Source: Acinetobacter variabilis (GTDB taxonomy: Bacteria; Pseudomonadota; Gammaproteobacteria; Pseudomonadales; Moraxellaceae). Taken from it: 64,000 nt of DNA. Location of the stretch: NCBI RefSeq assembly GCF_000369625.1, contig NZ_KB850112.1, positions 342,326 through 406,325 on the forward strand, given 5' to 3'. The first letter of the stretch is position 1. Each line of letters begins with the position of its first letter. The position numbers were made by a program, and so were the translations under genes. This document shows positions 25,638 to 35,484 of this stretch, piece by piece. The notes beneath the pieces were generated by a model. The model ran no database searches. It was not told the DNA's origin and worked only from the letters and a program-made list of their open reading frames with translations.

Positions 25638-28349
25638 ATGACGGACAAGTCGATTAAAGAGTTAGCACTCAGCGTGGGTCGCCATGTTGATAAGCTCCTA
25701 GAGCAGGTTCGTGAGGCAGGTTTACCACAGCGTAAAGCTGACGATATTATTACCACCGAACAACAAGATCGCTTAATGAATCATGTGAAAAAGACACAAG
25801 GTTCAGATGGCCATGCAGGACAAATCACGTTGAAACGTAAAACGACCAGTACTGCTAAAGTGGCAAGTACTTCAGGTAAGGCGAAAACGATTAATGTAGA
25901 AGTTCGCAAGAAACATACATTCGTCAAGCCAGACCCGGAACAAATTAAAGCAGAAGCTTTAGCGAAGGCTCAAGCTGAACAGCAAGCGAAAGCAGAAGCT
26001 GAACAGAAGTCAGCACCAGCTAAAAAACCTGCTGATGCACCTAAATCAGGTACAAACAATGCAAGCAAAGCACTAGAAGCAATGCGTGCAGCTCAGAAAC
26101 AAGAAACTGAGAAACAGGAAACACCTAAAGCCGCTGTTGTGGTAACACGCAAATCAACTAATAAACCGATTGTGAAAGCAGCGGTTAAACAAGTTGAAAC
26201 AGCAGAACAGAAAAAAGCGCGTGAAGCTCAAGCCGCTCAATTAAAAGCAGCTGAAGAAGCAGCACGTCGCAAGGCAGCTGAAGAAGCACAACAACGTACC
26301 CTTGAGCAAATGCGCAAGATGGCGTCGAAGTATTCTTCTGAAGATACCACTGCAACCATTCGTGTGATTGATGATTCTCCACTTGCGGCTGGTCTGGTTG
26401 GCCAGGCATATGAAGACTCATTTGCGAAAGAAGACCGCGAAATTAAACGTGGTACTAACACTTCAAATACACGTTCACCGAAGAAAGGTGGTCGTCGTGG
26501 TGAAGAGCAGTCTTTCCGTGATAACTCACATAAACGTGGTTTGAAATCTAGCCAAGCGAATAAGCATGGTTTTGAAAAACCAGTGAAAAAACAGGTTTAT
26601 GACGTTGAAATCGGTGAAACGATTGTCGTGGCTGACCTGGCTGCGAAAATGGCAGTTAAGGTTCGTGAAGTCATCAAGTCACTAATGAAAATGGGTGAAC
26701 TGGTTACTCAAAACCAGGCGATCGATCAGGAAATCGCGGCACTTGTGGTTGAAGAAATGGGTCATAACCCGGTACTGGTTTCTGAAACTGCAGTCGAAGA
26801 TAACCTGCTTGAACAGGCTGAAGAAGCACGTGGTGCGCAAACTACTCGTGCGCCAGTTGTTACGATCATGGGGCACGTTGACCATGGTAAAACATCGCTT
26901 CTAGACCGTATCCGTCGTGCCAAAGTGGCGCAAGGCGAAGCAGGTGGTATTACCCAGCATATTGGTGCTTACCATGTAACGACTGATAAAGGCACTATTA
27001 CATTCCTTGATACTCCGGGACACGCAGCGTTTACTGCAATGCGTTCACGTGGTGCCAAAGCGACTGATATCGTAGTTCTAGTTGTAGCAGCAGATGATGG
27101 CGTGATGCCACAAACTGCAGAAGCAATCGATCACGCTCGTGCGGCGGGTACGCCAATCATTGTTGCAATCAACAAGATGGATAAAGACTCTGCTGATCCA
27201 GATCGCGTATTGAATGAATTGACCACCAAAGAAATCGTACCTGAAGAATGGGGCGGTGACGTTCCTGTAGCGAAAGTATCTGCACATACTGGCGCGGGTA
27301 TTGACGAACTTCTTGACCTGATTTTAATTCAGTCTGAATTGCTTGAATTGAAAGCATCTGAAGAAGGTGCGGCACAAGGTGTTGTGATTGAAGCACGTGT
27401 TGATAAAGGCCGCGGTGCAGTAACTTCTATTCTTGTACAGAACGGTACGTTGAAAGTGGGCGACCTGGTACTTGCTGGTTCGTCTTATGGCCGCGTTCGT
27501 GCCATGACCGATGAAAACGGTAAACGTATCAAGTCTGCAGGTCCTTCGATTCCAGTCGAAATTCTGGGTCTTCCAGAAGCGCCGATGGCAGGTGACGAAG
27601 TTCTTGTTGTGAATGACGAGAAGAAAGCACGTGAAGTTGCCGATGCGCGTATGGATCGTGAACGTCAAAAACGTCTTGAACGTCAATCTGCAATGCGTCT
27701 TGAAAACATCATGGCGTCTATGGGCAAAAAAGATGTACCAATCGTCAATGTAGTATTGAAAACTGATGTACGCGGTACATTGGAAGCACTGCATGTTGCA
27801 TTGGCTGAGCTTTCAACGGATGAAGTAAAAGTACGTATCATTGGTTCTGGTGTTGGTGCGATTACTGAATCTGACGTAACACTTGCTGAATCTTCAGAAG
27901 CGGTTCTTCTTGGCTTTAACGTACGTGCCGACAGTACTGCACGTCAAAAAGCAGATGCAGACAGTATCGACATTCGTTACTACTCAGTGATCTATCAATT
28001 GATTGATGACGTGAAAGCAGCGATGAGCGGTAAGCTGGCTCCTGAACACCGTGAAACCATCTTGGGTGTTGCTCAAGTACGTGAAGTATTCCATTCAAGC
28101 AAATTTGGTGCTGCAGCAGGCTGTATGGTACTTGAAGGCGTATTACACCGTAATAAACCGATTCGCGTATTACGTGATGACGTGGTGATCTTCCAGGGCG
28201 AGCTAGAATCTCTTCGTCGCTACAAAGAAGTGGTGGAAGAAGTTCGTGCCGGTATGGAATGTGGTCTTGCGGTGAAAGGCTATAAAGACATCAAACCTCT
28301 CGATAAAATCGAAGTGTATGATGTGCAATTGATTAAACGGAGTCTTTAA
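25638..28349 (+). CDS. infB: Translation initiation factor IF-2
   Basis: 903 residues. IF2_N domain at the start ([20 protein letters not shown]), a long Ala/Lys/Glu/Gln-rich charged helix (about 95-240), a second IF2_N-like domain ([20 protein letters not shown]), then the GTPase: G1 [21 protein letters not shown]3 [21 protein letters not shown]4 [14 protein letters not shown], and the C-terminal fMet-tRNA-binding domains. IF2 brings initiator tRNA to the 30S and promotes subunit joining. AGGAGG lies seven bases before the ATG. Its stop overlaps the rbfA start. Four genes for its tRNA partner lie upstream in the same direction. Confidence 0.97.
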   Translation: MTDKSIKELALSVGRHVDKLLEQVREAGLPQRKADDIITTEQQDRLMNHVKKTQGSDGHAGQITLKRKTTSTAKVASTSGKAKTINVEVRKKHTFVKPDPEQIKAEALAKAQAEQQAKAEAEQKSAPAKKPADAPKSGTNNASKALEAMRAAQKQETEKQETPKAAVVVTRKSTNKPIVKAAVKQVETAEQKKAREAQAAQLKAAEEAARRKAAEEAQQRTLEQMRKMASKYSSEDTTATIRVIDDSPLAAGLVGQAYEDSFAKEDREIKRGTNTSNTRSPKKGGRRGEEQSFRDNSHKRGLKSSQANKHGFEKPVKKQVYDVEIGETIVVADLAAKMAVKVREVIKSLMKMGELVTQNQAIDQEIAALVVEEMGHNPVLVSETAVEDNLLEQAEEARGAQTTRAPVVTIMGHVDHGKTSLLDRIRRAKVAQGEAGGITQHIGAYHVTTDKGTITFLDTPGHAAFTAMRSRGAKATDIVVLVVAADDGVMPQTAEAIDHARAAGTPIIVAINKMDKDSADPDRVLNELTTKEIVPEEWGGDVPVAKVSAHTGAGIDELLDLILIQSELLELKASEEGAAQGVVIEARVDKGRGAVTSILVQNGTLKVGDLVLAGSSYGRVRAMTDENGKRIKSAGPSIPVEILGLPEAPMAGDEVLVVNDEKKAREVADARMDRERQKRLERQSAMRLENIMASMGKKDVPIVNVVLKTDVRGTLEALHVALAELSTDEVKVRIIGSGVGAITESDVTLAESSEAVLLGFNVRADSTARQKADADSIDIRYYSVIYQLIDDVKAAMSGKLAPEHRETILGVAQVREVFHSSKFGAAAGCMVLEGVLHRNKPIRVLRDDVVIFQGELESLRRYKEVVEEVRAGMECGLAVKGYKDIKPLDKIEVYDVQLIKRSL

Positions 28350-28753
28350 TGGCGGGTAGTCAACGTCTGAAGCGTATGGCGGATACGGTACAACGCGAGT
28401 TGTCTGAACTGATCCGTCAGGAGCTGAAGGATCCACGTCTGGGTGGTCTGGTGACCATCTCAGCCGTGAAGGTGAGCCCAGACTTAGGATATGCAGAAGT
28501 TTATGTCACAGTAATGGGTCGTGAACTTGGTGATGAGCAAAGTGAAGCGGCAAATAAAGAAACACTCGATGTCCTGAATAAGGCATCCGGGTTCTTGCGT
28601 CATGAACTGAGCCGTCGGATCAAGACACGTATTACACCTCGTCTACGTTTCCATTACGACAAAACCAATGCATATGGTAACTATATGTTTGGTCTGATTG
28701 CTGAAGCAGTGAAGGACTTACCTCCTGCTGAAGACAAGAAAGATGAAGAATAA
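28349..28753 (+). CDS. rbfA: 30S ribosome-binding factor RbfA
   Basis: 134 residues, KH-like fold: RLKRMADTVQRELSELIRQE, KDPRLGGLVTISAVKVSPDL, FLRHELSRRIKTRITPRLRF. RbfA binds immature 30S subunits and supports 16S rRNA 5'-end maturation and cold adaptation. The ATG shares one base with the infB stop, so the genes are translationally coupled. Acidic tail PPAEDKKDEE. A strong terminator shared with the convergent Mrp operon follows. Confidence 0.96.
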   Translation: MAGSQRLKRMADTVQRELSELIRQELKDPRLGGLVTISAVKVSPDLGYAEVYVTVMGRELGDEQSEAANKETLDVLNKASGFLRHELSRRIKTRITPRLRFHYDKTNAYGNYMFGLIAEAVKDLPPAEDKKDEE

Positions 28754-28771
28754 GCTTTTATAAAGCGCAAT

Positions 28772-28799
28772 AAAAAAGCCACCTTAGGGTGGCTTTTTT
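28772..28799. terminator. Bidirectional terminator between rbfA and mnhG
   Basis: AAAAAAGCCACC / GGGTGGCTTTTTT around TTA. A/T runs on both sides serve the convergent rbfA and Mrp operons. Confidence 0.9.
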
Positions 28800-28832
28800 A
28801 TTGTTGAACTTTTAAGTAGAACTGGCTAACTA

Positions 28833-29231
28833 TTACTTTGAATCCTGGTCATTCATTTTCTTTTCATAAAATGCACGACGGCGGGTTTTCTGCCAAGGCA
28901 ATGGACGTTCCAGCGTTTCTGGCACTTCACCACTCATCGAGCGTAAACGTAAATGCAAGGCGGCTTGTGCCATCAGGTTGGCAGATACCGGTGCAGTAAT
29001 GAAGGCAAATAGGGTAATCAGTACTTCGGCAAAACCTAAACGGCCATAGATGGCTGAGAAAATAATAGAAGCGATCAGGAAGCTTCCCAATCCTAAGGTA
29101 CTGGATTTGGTCGGTGCATGCAGACGCATAAACAGGTCGGGTAGACGTATCATCCCAATACCGCCCACCAGCATAAAGAACGCGCCAATCAATAAAAAAA
29201 TCGAAACTAGTATTTCTAAAATCAAAGGCAT
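28833..29231 (-). CDS. mnhG: Mrp-type Na+/H+ antiporter subunit G
   Basis: 132 residues with three membrane helices. LILEILVSIFLLIGAFFMLV, then the family motif GGIGMIRLPDLFMRLHAPTK and SSTLGLGSFLIASIIF. MrpG is a small essential subunit of the multi-subunit antiporter. The C-terminal cytoplasmic tail is charged and longer than usual (LPWQKTRRRAFYEKKMNDQ). It is the last gene of the operon, 10 bases after mnhF. Confidence 0.93.
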   Translation of the reverse strand: MPLILEILVSIFLLIGAFFMLVGGIGMIRLPDLFMRLHAPTKSSTLGLGSFLIASIIFSAIYGRLGFAEVLITLFAFITAPVSANLMAQAALHLRLRSMSGEVPETLERPLPWQKTRRRAFYEKKMNDQDSK

Positions 29232-29241
29232 TTAAAAACTC

Positions 29242-29517
29242 CTAGTCGATGACATGGCCAGTGGTGAAATAGCGGGCAAGGGCAGCGGTAGAGACAAAAC
29301 CCAGCATGGCCACCAGTAAGGCACCTTCAAACATGAAAGTGCTGCTCCAGTAGATTCCCAGAATCACCACCAGACAGGTTGCATTTAAAAATAGGGTGTC
29401 CAGTGCCAGCAAACGGTCGACGATTGATGGACCCATGACCAGCCGGATCAGACACAGCAACATGGAAATCGTGACAGCACCCAGACAAATCAGCAATGCA
29501 TAAGGCAGAATGGTCAT
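29242..29517 (-). CDS. mnhF: Mrp-type Na+/H+ antiporter subunit F
   Basis: 91 residues, three helices. LCLIRLVMGPSIVDRLLALD is the MrpF signature, with the conserved RL..GP...DR..A.D pattern, followed by LFLNATCLVVILGIYW and LLVAMLGFVSTAALARYF. Its start overlaps the mnhE stop by four bases (ATGA). Confidence 0.93.
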   Translation of the reverse strand: MTILPYALLICLGAVTISMLLCLIRLVMGPSIVDRLLALDTLFLNATCLVVILGIYWSSTFMFEGALLVAMLGFVSTAALARYFTTGHVID

Positions 29518-30032
29518 GCTTCAGCTCCTGATTGTGCGCTAAAAATTTTAATCAATGGTTGTTCATAGCGCTGTTTGATGGTTTCGATTTCGGCCTCTTC
29601 ATCATCCGTACTTAAGGCATGCACCAGAATATCGCCACGGTCCTGATCAATCCCCGCAGAAACTGTACCTGGTGTGGTGGTAATAATCATTGCCAGCAAT
29701 GTATTCACTTCTTCATGTTCGGTATCCAGAGGAACACGAAACCATTTTGGATGCAGATTTTTGGTCGGTCCCAGTACTAAAATTGCGACTTTAATGTTAG
29801 CGACAATGATGTCCCAAACAACGACCCAAAACAGACGCATTGCCGGGATCCACCGGATATTCGGTGTGTAATCAATGAAAGGGGCGACTATTCGGGGAAT
29901 CAAAATGGCCAGAAATATTGCCATGAGTAGTGTCCCGGCTTCCATATTATGAGCCAGCATGACCCAGCTCATCGCTACAATGACCGAAACGAAAGGATGT
30001 GGGAACCAGCGTTGAAGTAATGATTCAGCCAT
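29514..30032 (-). CDS. mnhE: Mrp-type Na+/H+ antiporter subunit E
   Basis: 172 residues. Two to three N-terminal helices (VIVAMSWVMLAHNMEAGTLL, AMRLFWVVVWDIIVANIKVA) and a cytoplasmic domain with the family segment LLAMIITTTPGTVSAGIDQD and DILVHALSTDDEEAE. MrpE supports assembly of the complex. The start shares a base with the mnhD stop, so translation is coupled. Confidence 0.93.
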   Translation of the reverse strand: MAESLLQRWFPHPFVSVIVAMSWVMLAHNMEAGTLLMAIFLAILIPRIVAPFIDYTPNIRWIPAMRLFWVVVWDIIVANIKVAILVLGPTKNLHPKWFRVPLDTEHEEVNTLLAMIITTTPGTVSAGIDQDRGDILVHALSTDDEEAEIETIKQRYEQPLIKIFSAQSGAEA

Positions 30033-31840
30033 TAAAGTCCCTCCGCCGGTTTAAGTTGATTGTCGTCGTATTTGTTCTGTTCAATATACTGTTTATCAAT
30101 CTGACGCTGTTTAAATTCAGAAATATGTTCGCCATTTAAGGTATTTTCTGAAATGACATAAGGAATCAGATGGGCATTTGGATCAGGCGTTTCACCACCG
30201 TATTTGGTTTCCGGTAAATAACCCGGATCAAATGGCTGTACACTGATGAACTTACCTTCAGCATCACGTTTTAGCAATGCGGCTTCATAAATCGAATTGG
30301 TTTTAATCTGTGCTGCGGTCTGATAATTATATTGATAGATCGGTGCAGCAAAAACAACGTAGGCTGTCAGACTGAGCAATAGTAGATAAATAACCCGGTC
30401 ATTACGTGCCGGTGCCTTACTTGGTAAGGCTTCATACTTGCTAAATTCTTCAGAATTTTCATCCTGTTCAGGTTTGCTTGAACGCCAGAATAAAATAAAA
30501 CCGACCCGGGTAAAAGCCAGAATACTCAGTAAGCTGACCAGTAGAACAGTGAAGATAATCAGCATTTGATGCTCAGACTGTCCTGAAGCTTGCAGAATAA
30601 ACACTTTACCGAAGAAGCCACTGAAAGGTGGCAAACCGGCCATCATTAATGCAATGATGAAATATACAATGGAAACCAAAGTATTCTGTTTCATCTGTGG
30701 GGCAATTTTAAAATGGTCTTTAAACTCGCCACGCTGTGAGGTAATCCAGCCGGACAGAATATAAAAGGCTGCGCCAATCAGGGTACTGTGCACCATATAG
30801 TACAAAGCACCTGCCCAAGCTTGGGTGCTGTTCATGGCAATCGCAATCAGAATAGTGCCGACTGAAGACAGGATCATAAAGCCGACGAAACGACGTAGAC
30901 GTTCAGTTCCAATTGCACCGAATGCCCCATACAGTGAAGTAATCACCCCGATTACCAGCAGACAGTTCATCAGGATCTGATGGCTATATTCATCATCAAA
31001 TACGGTGCCATTGACCCGGATAATCGCGTAGATCCCAACTTTGGTCATGATGGTAAACAGGGCAGCAACCGGAGTAGTTGCAACAGCATACGTTTTAGGA
31101 AGCCACAGGCCTACCGGTAACATGGCTGCCTTGATCCCGAACACCACAAATAGCATCAGCCCGCCTGCAACGGCCAGCTTATGTTCATCGCCTGCCAAAG
31201 TTGGCATCAGACGGGCAACATCAGCCATATTCAGGCTGCCAACACTGCCATAAATCATGCCGAGCCCAATCAGGAACATGGCAGAAGCAAGCAGGTTAAT
31301 AGCCACATAATGCACACCGAGCTGGAAGCGTGCCTTGCCTTGCCCATGCAAAAGTAGGACATAGGATGCCATTAATAGGATCTCGAAGAACACGAACAGG
31401 TTAAACAAGTCACCGGTCAGGAAGGCACCACTAAGCCCCATTAATAAAAAATGGACCATGGCGTGGAAATAGCGTCCGCGAATATCCCATTCTTTGCTGG
31501 CATACCAAACGATTGGCAAAGCGAGTGTATAGGTCAGTACCAGCATCAAGGCAGAGAGTTGGTCCAGGACCAGTACAATACCAAAAGGGGCGGCCCATTC
31601 ACTTAAAGTGTAGACACTAATTTGCCCTTGGCTGCTATTGATCAGATAGCCAACCGCCATAATCAAACCCAATAGGGTCGAAATATGACTCACGCCACGA
31701 CGCCATGGCTGACGCCAGTCGGTAATCAGAGAACCAGAACCCGGGTTACCTAACAGTACTAAAATAAAGGCAGTAAAAGCCGGTAAAAGAATACTGAAAA
31801 TAGGAGTGTGCTGATTCAAGAAGTTAAGAAGATCAGTCAT
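30032..31840 (-). CDS. mnhD: Mrp-type Na+/H+ antiporter subunit D
   Basis: 602 residues, about 14 helices, related to the NuoL/M/N proton-pumping subunits of complex I. Proton_antipo_M core: FFEILLMASYVLLLHGQGKA (conserved Glu), KAAMLPVGLWLPKTYAVATT (Lys in the channel), and MVHSTLIGAAFYILSGWI. The C-terminal 110 residues after the last helix are a long hydrophilic tail. MrpD with MrpA forms the ion path. It overlaps mnhE and mnhC by single bases. Confidence 0.94.
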   Translation of the reverse strand: MTDLLNFLNQHTPIFSILLPAFTAFILVLLGNPGSGSLITDWRQPWRRGVSHISTLLGLIMAVGYLINSSQGQISVYTLSEWAAPFGIVLVLDQLSALMLVLTYTLALPIVWYASKEWDIRGRYFHAMVHFLLMGLSGAFLTGDLFNLFVFFEILLMASYVLLLHGQGKARFQLGVHYVAINLLASAMFLIGLGMIYGSVGSLNMADVARLMPTLAGDEHKLAVAGGLMLFVVFGIKAAMLPVGLWLPKTYAVATTPVAALFTIMTKVGIYAIIRVNGTVFDDEYSHQILMNCLLVIGVITSLYGAFGAIGTERLRRFVGFMILSSVGTILIAIAMNSTQAWAGALYYMVHSTLIGAAFYILSGWITSQRGEFKDHFKIAPQMKQNTLVSIVYFIIALMMAGLPPFSGFFGKVFILQASGQSEHQMLIIFTVLLVSLLSILAFTRVGFILFWRSSKPEQDENSEEFSKYEALPSKAPARNDRVIYLLLLSLTAYVVFAAPIYQYNYQTAAQIKTNSIYEAALLKRDAEGKFISVQPFDPGYLPETKYGGETPDPNAHLIPYVISENTLNGEHISEFKQRQIDKQYIEQNKYDDNQLKPAEGL

Positions 31841-32205
31841 TACGGCTCATCCTCACGTGGGTCATGTTGCGGTATTTCTTCTTTGGAATCAACGTGATCT
31901 GTTCCTGATTCATAACGGCTACGTAAGGCCAGCTGTACAATAAAGGCGGTGGTGGCAAAACCGATTACAATTGCGGTTAAAACCAAGGCCTGAGGTAAAG
32001 GGTCGGTGACCTGCGTGGCTTCGGTGAGCACTGCAGGCGAATTCATCTGAATACGGCCCATGGCAAATAAAAACAGGTTCACTGCATAACCAATCATGGC
32101 CAGTCCAAGAACGACCGGAAAGGTACGTGCCCGCAGAATCAAATAGATCCCGGTGGCAGTGAGTAGACCAATTGCTGAGGCTAATAAAAATTCTAAACTA
32201 ATCAT
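31840..32205 (-). CDS. mnhC: Mrp-type Na+/H+ antiporter subunit C
   Basis: 121 residues, three helices homologous to NuoK. ATGIYLILRARTFPVVLGLA, MIGYAVNLFLFAMGRIQMNS and PQALVLTAIVIGFATTAFIV. The tail is acidic and His-containing (DSKEEIPQHDPREDEP). It lies four bases after the fused A-B subunit and overlaps mnhD. Confidence 0.94.
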   Translation of the reverse strand: MISLEFLLASAIGLLTATGIYLILRARTFPVVLGLAMIGYAVNLFLFAMGRIQMNSPAVLTEATQVTDPLPQALVLTAIVIGFATTAFIVQLALRSRYESGTDHVDSKEEIPQHDPREDEP

Positions 32206-32209
32206 TCTA

Positions 32210-35047
32210 TTATCCTCTTGGTACTGGACCAGTCATACTTGAGTGACGGGAGTCACCCAGAACAGAAATCATCAGCATGGTCGCTCCGACTACGGTGACA
32301 TAGACACCGACATCGAACAGGGCAGCAGAAGCGAGATGCATATCGCCAAGTAATGGTGGATGGACATGAATATGGGCACTAGTCAAGAAAGGACGTGACC
32401 AGAACCATGCTGCGATGCCAGTTAGGCCTGCAATAGTCAGGCCGACACCAATCCAGATTTCATAGAGACGTCCAGATTTAGCTCCCAGCATTTTTTCTGC
32501 ATGATCCTGACCAATAGCAACGTATTGAATGATCAAGGCCAATGAGGTGACCAGACCGGCAATAAAACCGCCACCCGGAAGATTATGGCCGCGCATAAAA
32601 ATATACAGACTAACTACCAGTGCTACCGGTAAAATCCACGATGCTGTAATACGCAGCATCAAAGGGGAGGGGTTAAAACGGTAAGTCAGGCCTTGGGTAA
32701 TGGTGGTACCATGAGCACGCATACCATCCATCAGACTCAGCACCCCAATTGCAGCAATCCCGAGTACAGTAATCTCGCCGAAGGTATCGAAACCACGGAA
32801 ATCGACCAGAATTACGTTAACGACGTTTGTACCGCCACCAAGCGGAATCGATTGTTGGATGAAGAACCAGGAAATTGAATTATGGTCACGCGTCATAACC
32901 AGCCAGGCAACTGTTGCAATTCCTAGACCTCCGCAGATTGCAATCACTGCATCTCGCCAGCGTCGGGTCGGGCTGGATTCATAAGGCGTCAGTTGTGGCA
33001 GTAAAGACAGGCTCATCAGTAGCAGAACCGTCGTTACTACATCGACTGTAATCTGGGTTAAAGCCAAGTCGGGTGCCGAGAAACCAATGAAAACCATGGT
33101 GACGACCAGACCGACCGCACCACTGATCAGGATGGCCTTAATCCGTTCATGATGGAACCAAAGCATCATCCAGCAGGCAGAGAACAGCAATAACCATAGA
33201 ACGATGGCCAGAACCGGTGCATGGGTCAGTTCCCGGCTACCGGTATCAATCCCATTGACTACAAGAGGGTAGCCCACCAGACCAATGGTAAACAGTACAA
33301 TCCATAAAATATAACTTTGCAGTTTGCCATTTTCAGTCGCACGGCGGAAACGTCTTGAGTTCAGTAACAGATTTTTCAGGAACAGATCAAATAGTACACG
33401 ACCTTGAAGTTTGCCGAGTTTTGGATCCAGATCAATTTCCCGGATTGCGCCACCTTTGGCCAGTGCAAAATAGAAAATCGCACCGCCGAATATCGCAATA
33501 ATACTCATCACCAAAGGTAGATTAATACCGTGCCAAAGGGCGAGATGAGTGCCTTCAAAGGCAAAATTCTGGGTTGACGCTTGTGTGGTGCTATTTACAA
33601 TCTTTTCGACCAGTAATCCTGGTAACAGGCCGACTGCGATACACAGGAAAGCCAGTAAAATAGCCGGTGCACGCATACCAAATGGTGGCTCATGCACATC
33701 TTTATTTGGGACTTGCTGGCCTAATGGACCATCAAAAAACACGCCATGTACCAGACGAATCGAATAGGTGACAGCGAAAATCCCGGCCAGTGTTCCTGCA
33801 ATAGCTGCACCGATCATGACTGGGCCACTTAAGTTTGCGACCAGTTCGGTAAAGAACATCTCTTTGGACAAGAAACCATTAGTTAATGGAATACCAGCCA
33901 TGGAGGCGGCAGTAATCATGGTCAGCGTTGCGGTAAAAGGCAGCATTTGCCAAAGACCGGACAATTTTCGCAGATCCCGGGTACCGGATTCATGGTCAAT
34001 GATCCCGGCAATCATGAACAAAGCAGCTTTAAAGGTTGCATGGTTAATGATATGGAAAATTGCTGCTGCGACGGCGAGTGGTGAGCCAATACCCAGCAGA
34101 CACATGATCAGGCCTAAATGGCTAATAGTTGAATAGGCCAACAGACCTTTCAGATCTTCTTTAAAGATGGCAAAGAATGCTGCCACACATAGGGTAAATA
34201 ACCCGATAAAAGTAACAATATTATGGAACAGTGCCGCGCCTGCAAAAATTGGCAATAAACGCGCAACTAAAAACAAGCCCGCTTTGACCATAGTGGCAGA
34301 GTGCAGATAGGCAGACACCGGCGTCGGTGCTGCCATGGCATTTGGTAACCAGAAGTGAAATGGGAACTGCGCACTTTTGGTAAAAGCACCGAGTAAGATT
34401 AATAATAATGTCGGTACAAATAGAGCATGCGCCTGAATCTGTTCGCCCATCATCAGGATCTGGTCAATCTGATAGGTACCCGTAATCTGTCCAAGCAGAA
34501 TAAAACCACCCAGCATAGATAAGCCGCCCATCCCGGTAATGGTCAGAGCCATACGAGAGCCGCGTTGAGCCGCTTCGTAATTGCTCCAGTAACCAACCAG
34601 CAGGAAGGAAGAAATACTGGTGAGTTCCCAAAAGATCAGGAGAATCAGAAGATTATTAGACAATGAAATGCCGAGCATCGCTGCCATAAACAGCATCAGC
34701 AGGAAATACAGTTTACTTAGAGAGTTTTTAGGGCTGAGATAGTAATAGGCATAGATATAAATCAGGGTGCCAATTCCACTAATCAGCAGAGCAAACAGCA
34801 TGCCCAAAGCATCCAGCCGGAAACTGAAATCGATTCCAAGCTGGGGTAGCCAGGACCAAGTCTGGGTAATTACCGTTCCATTAAATACAGCAGGCGCCTG
34901 ACTCAACAGTAATAAGAAACTGCTGAGACTGACGGCAATTGCTCCTAAAGCCGTTACCCCGCGTGAAAATTGCTTCAGCCACGAGACAAGGGTTGTGCCT
35001 AATACTAACGGTAACAATATAATAATTGGCAGCACACTCGTATCCAT
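32210..35047 (-). CDS. mnhA: Mrp-type Na+/H+ antiporter, fused subunits A and B
   Basis: About 945 residues from ATG 35047; a TTG at 35071 would add eight residues and neither has a clear ribosome site. The N-terminal two thirds is MrpA (NuoL-like): LIFWELTSISSFLLVGYWSN, FPFHFWLPNAMAAPTPVSAY, LHSATMVKAGLFLVARL, ATFKAALFMIAGIIDHESGT. The middle has the MrpA C-terminal domain (VGLVVTMVFIGFSAPDLALT). From about residue 800 the MrpB domain follows (MRGHNLPGGGFIAGLVTSLA). Fusion of A and B is typical of the proteobacterial six-gene type. The complex exports Na+ in exchange for H+ and supports pH and salt tolerance. First gene of the operon. Confidence 0.94.
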   Translation of the reverse strand: MDTSVLPIIILLPLVLGTTLVSWLKQFSRGVTALGAIAVSLSSFLLLLSQAPAVFNGTVITQTWSWLPQLGIDFSFRLDALGMLFALLISGIGTLIYIYAYYYLSPKNSLSKLYFLLMLFMAAMLGISLSNNLLILLIFWELTSISSFLLVGYWSNYEAAQRGSRMALTITGMGGLSMLGGFILLGQITGTYQIDQILMMGEQIQAHALFVPTLLLILLGAFTKSAQFPFHFWLPNAMAAPTPVSAYLHSATMVKAGLFLVARLLPIFAGAALFHNIVTFIGLFTLCVAAFFAIFKEDLKGLLAYSTISHLGLIMCLLGIGSPLAVAAAIFHIINHATFKAALFMIAGIIDHESGTRDLRKLSGLWQMLPFTATLTMITAASMAGIPLTNGFLSKEMFFTELVANLSGPVMIGAAIAGTLAGIFAVTYSIRLVHGVFFDGPLGQQVPNKDVHEPPFGMRAPAILLAFLCIAVGLLPGLLVEKIVNSTTQASTQNFAFEGTHLALWHGINLPLVMSIIAIFGGAIFYFALAKGGAIREIDLDPKLGKLQGRVLFDLFLKNLLLNSRRFRRATENGKLQSYILWIVLFTIGLVGYPLVVNGIDTGSRELTHAPVLAIVLWLLLFSACWMMLWFHHERIKAILISGAVGLVVTMVFIGFSAPDLALTQITVDVVTTVLLLMSLSLLPQLTPYESSPTRRWRDAVIAICGGLGIATVAWLVMTRDHNSISWFFIQQSIPLGGGTNVVNVILVDFRGFDTFGEITVLGIAAIGVLSLMDGMRAHGTTITQGLTYRFNPSPLMLRITASWILPVALVVSLYIFMRGHNLPGGGFIAGLVTSLALIIQYVAIGQDHAEKMLGAKSGRLYEIWIGVGLTIAGLTGIAAWFWSRPFLTSAHIHVHPPLLGDMHLASAALFDVGVYVTVVGATMLMISVLGDSRHSSMTGPVPRG

Positions 35048-35071
35048 TGTCGTGATATAGGTTAAGGTCAA

Positions 35072-35484
35072 CCTAGGGTGAATCTTTATCTTTCAAGGAT
35101 TACAGGACCGCAAAGAGCGACCCAAAACTTCTCGATCTTGAAAGCCAGAATGATATTCAAACAGAATAAAACAGTTGTATTGCGCAACTTATAAACGATA
35201 GCAAATTCCGATTTTACAACGAAAATTGCAAGTAAAACCGATCATATTACAGGATAACCACAACATCAATGTTTTTATGTAGAACTTGTAGATTATACGT
35301 AAGCTTGATTTTGATATGGGGTGCATGCTTGAACATCTCGTACAAATTTGACCGAAAATAAAGATCAAACTCCCTGCATTTATTGATAAAAATTTATAAC
35401 TTCTTGATCAGGAATGCAGAAAATCCAAACCTATTCTTGCATCCTGATTTTATTTTTTAAATTGCATTATCGTTTCAGGACTAT
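35072..35484. other. Intergenic region between the AAA ATPase gene and the Mrp operon
   Basis: 413 bases, AT-rich. It holds the Mrp promoter region. An imperfect inverted repeat, GATCAGGAATGCA with TGCATCCTGAT, spans about 35407-35448 and is followed by TTTATTTTTT on the plus strand, although no plus-strand gene precedes it. No coding segment recognised. Confidence 0.45.

Noticed and set aside
26185..26461. Long minus-strand open frames across infB
   Set aside because: They are shadows of the Ala/Lys/Gln-rich IF2 helix, without ribosome sites.
35407..35448. Inverted repeat before the Mrp operon on the plus strand
   Set aside because: Imperfect, with a long loop and no gene before it; not strong enough to call a terminator or a small RNA.
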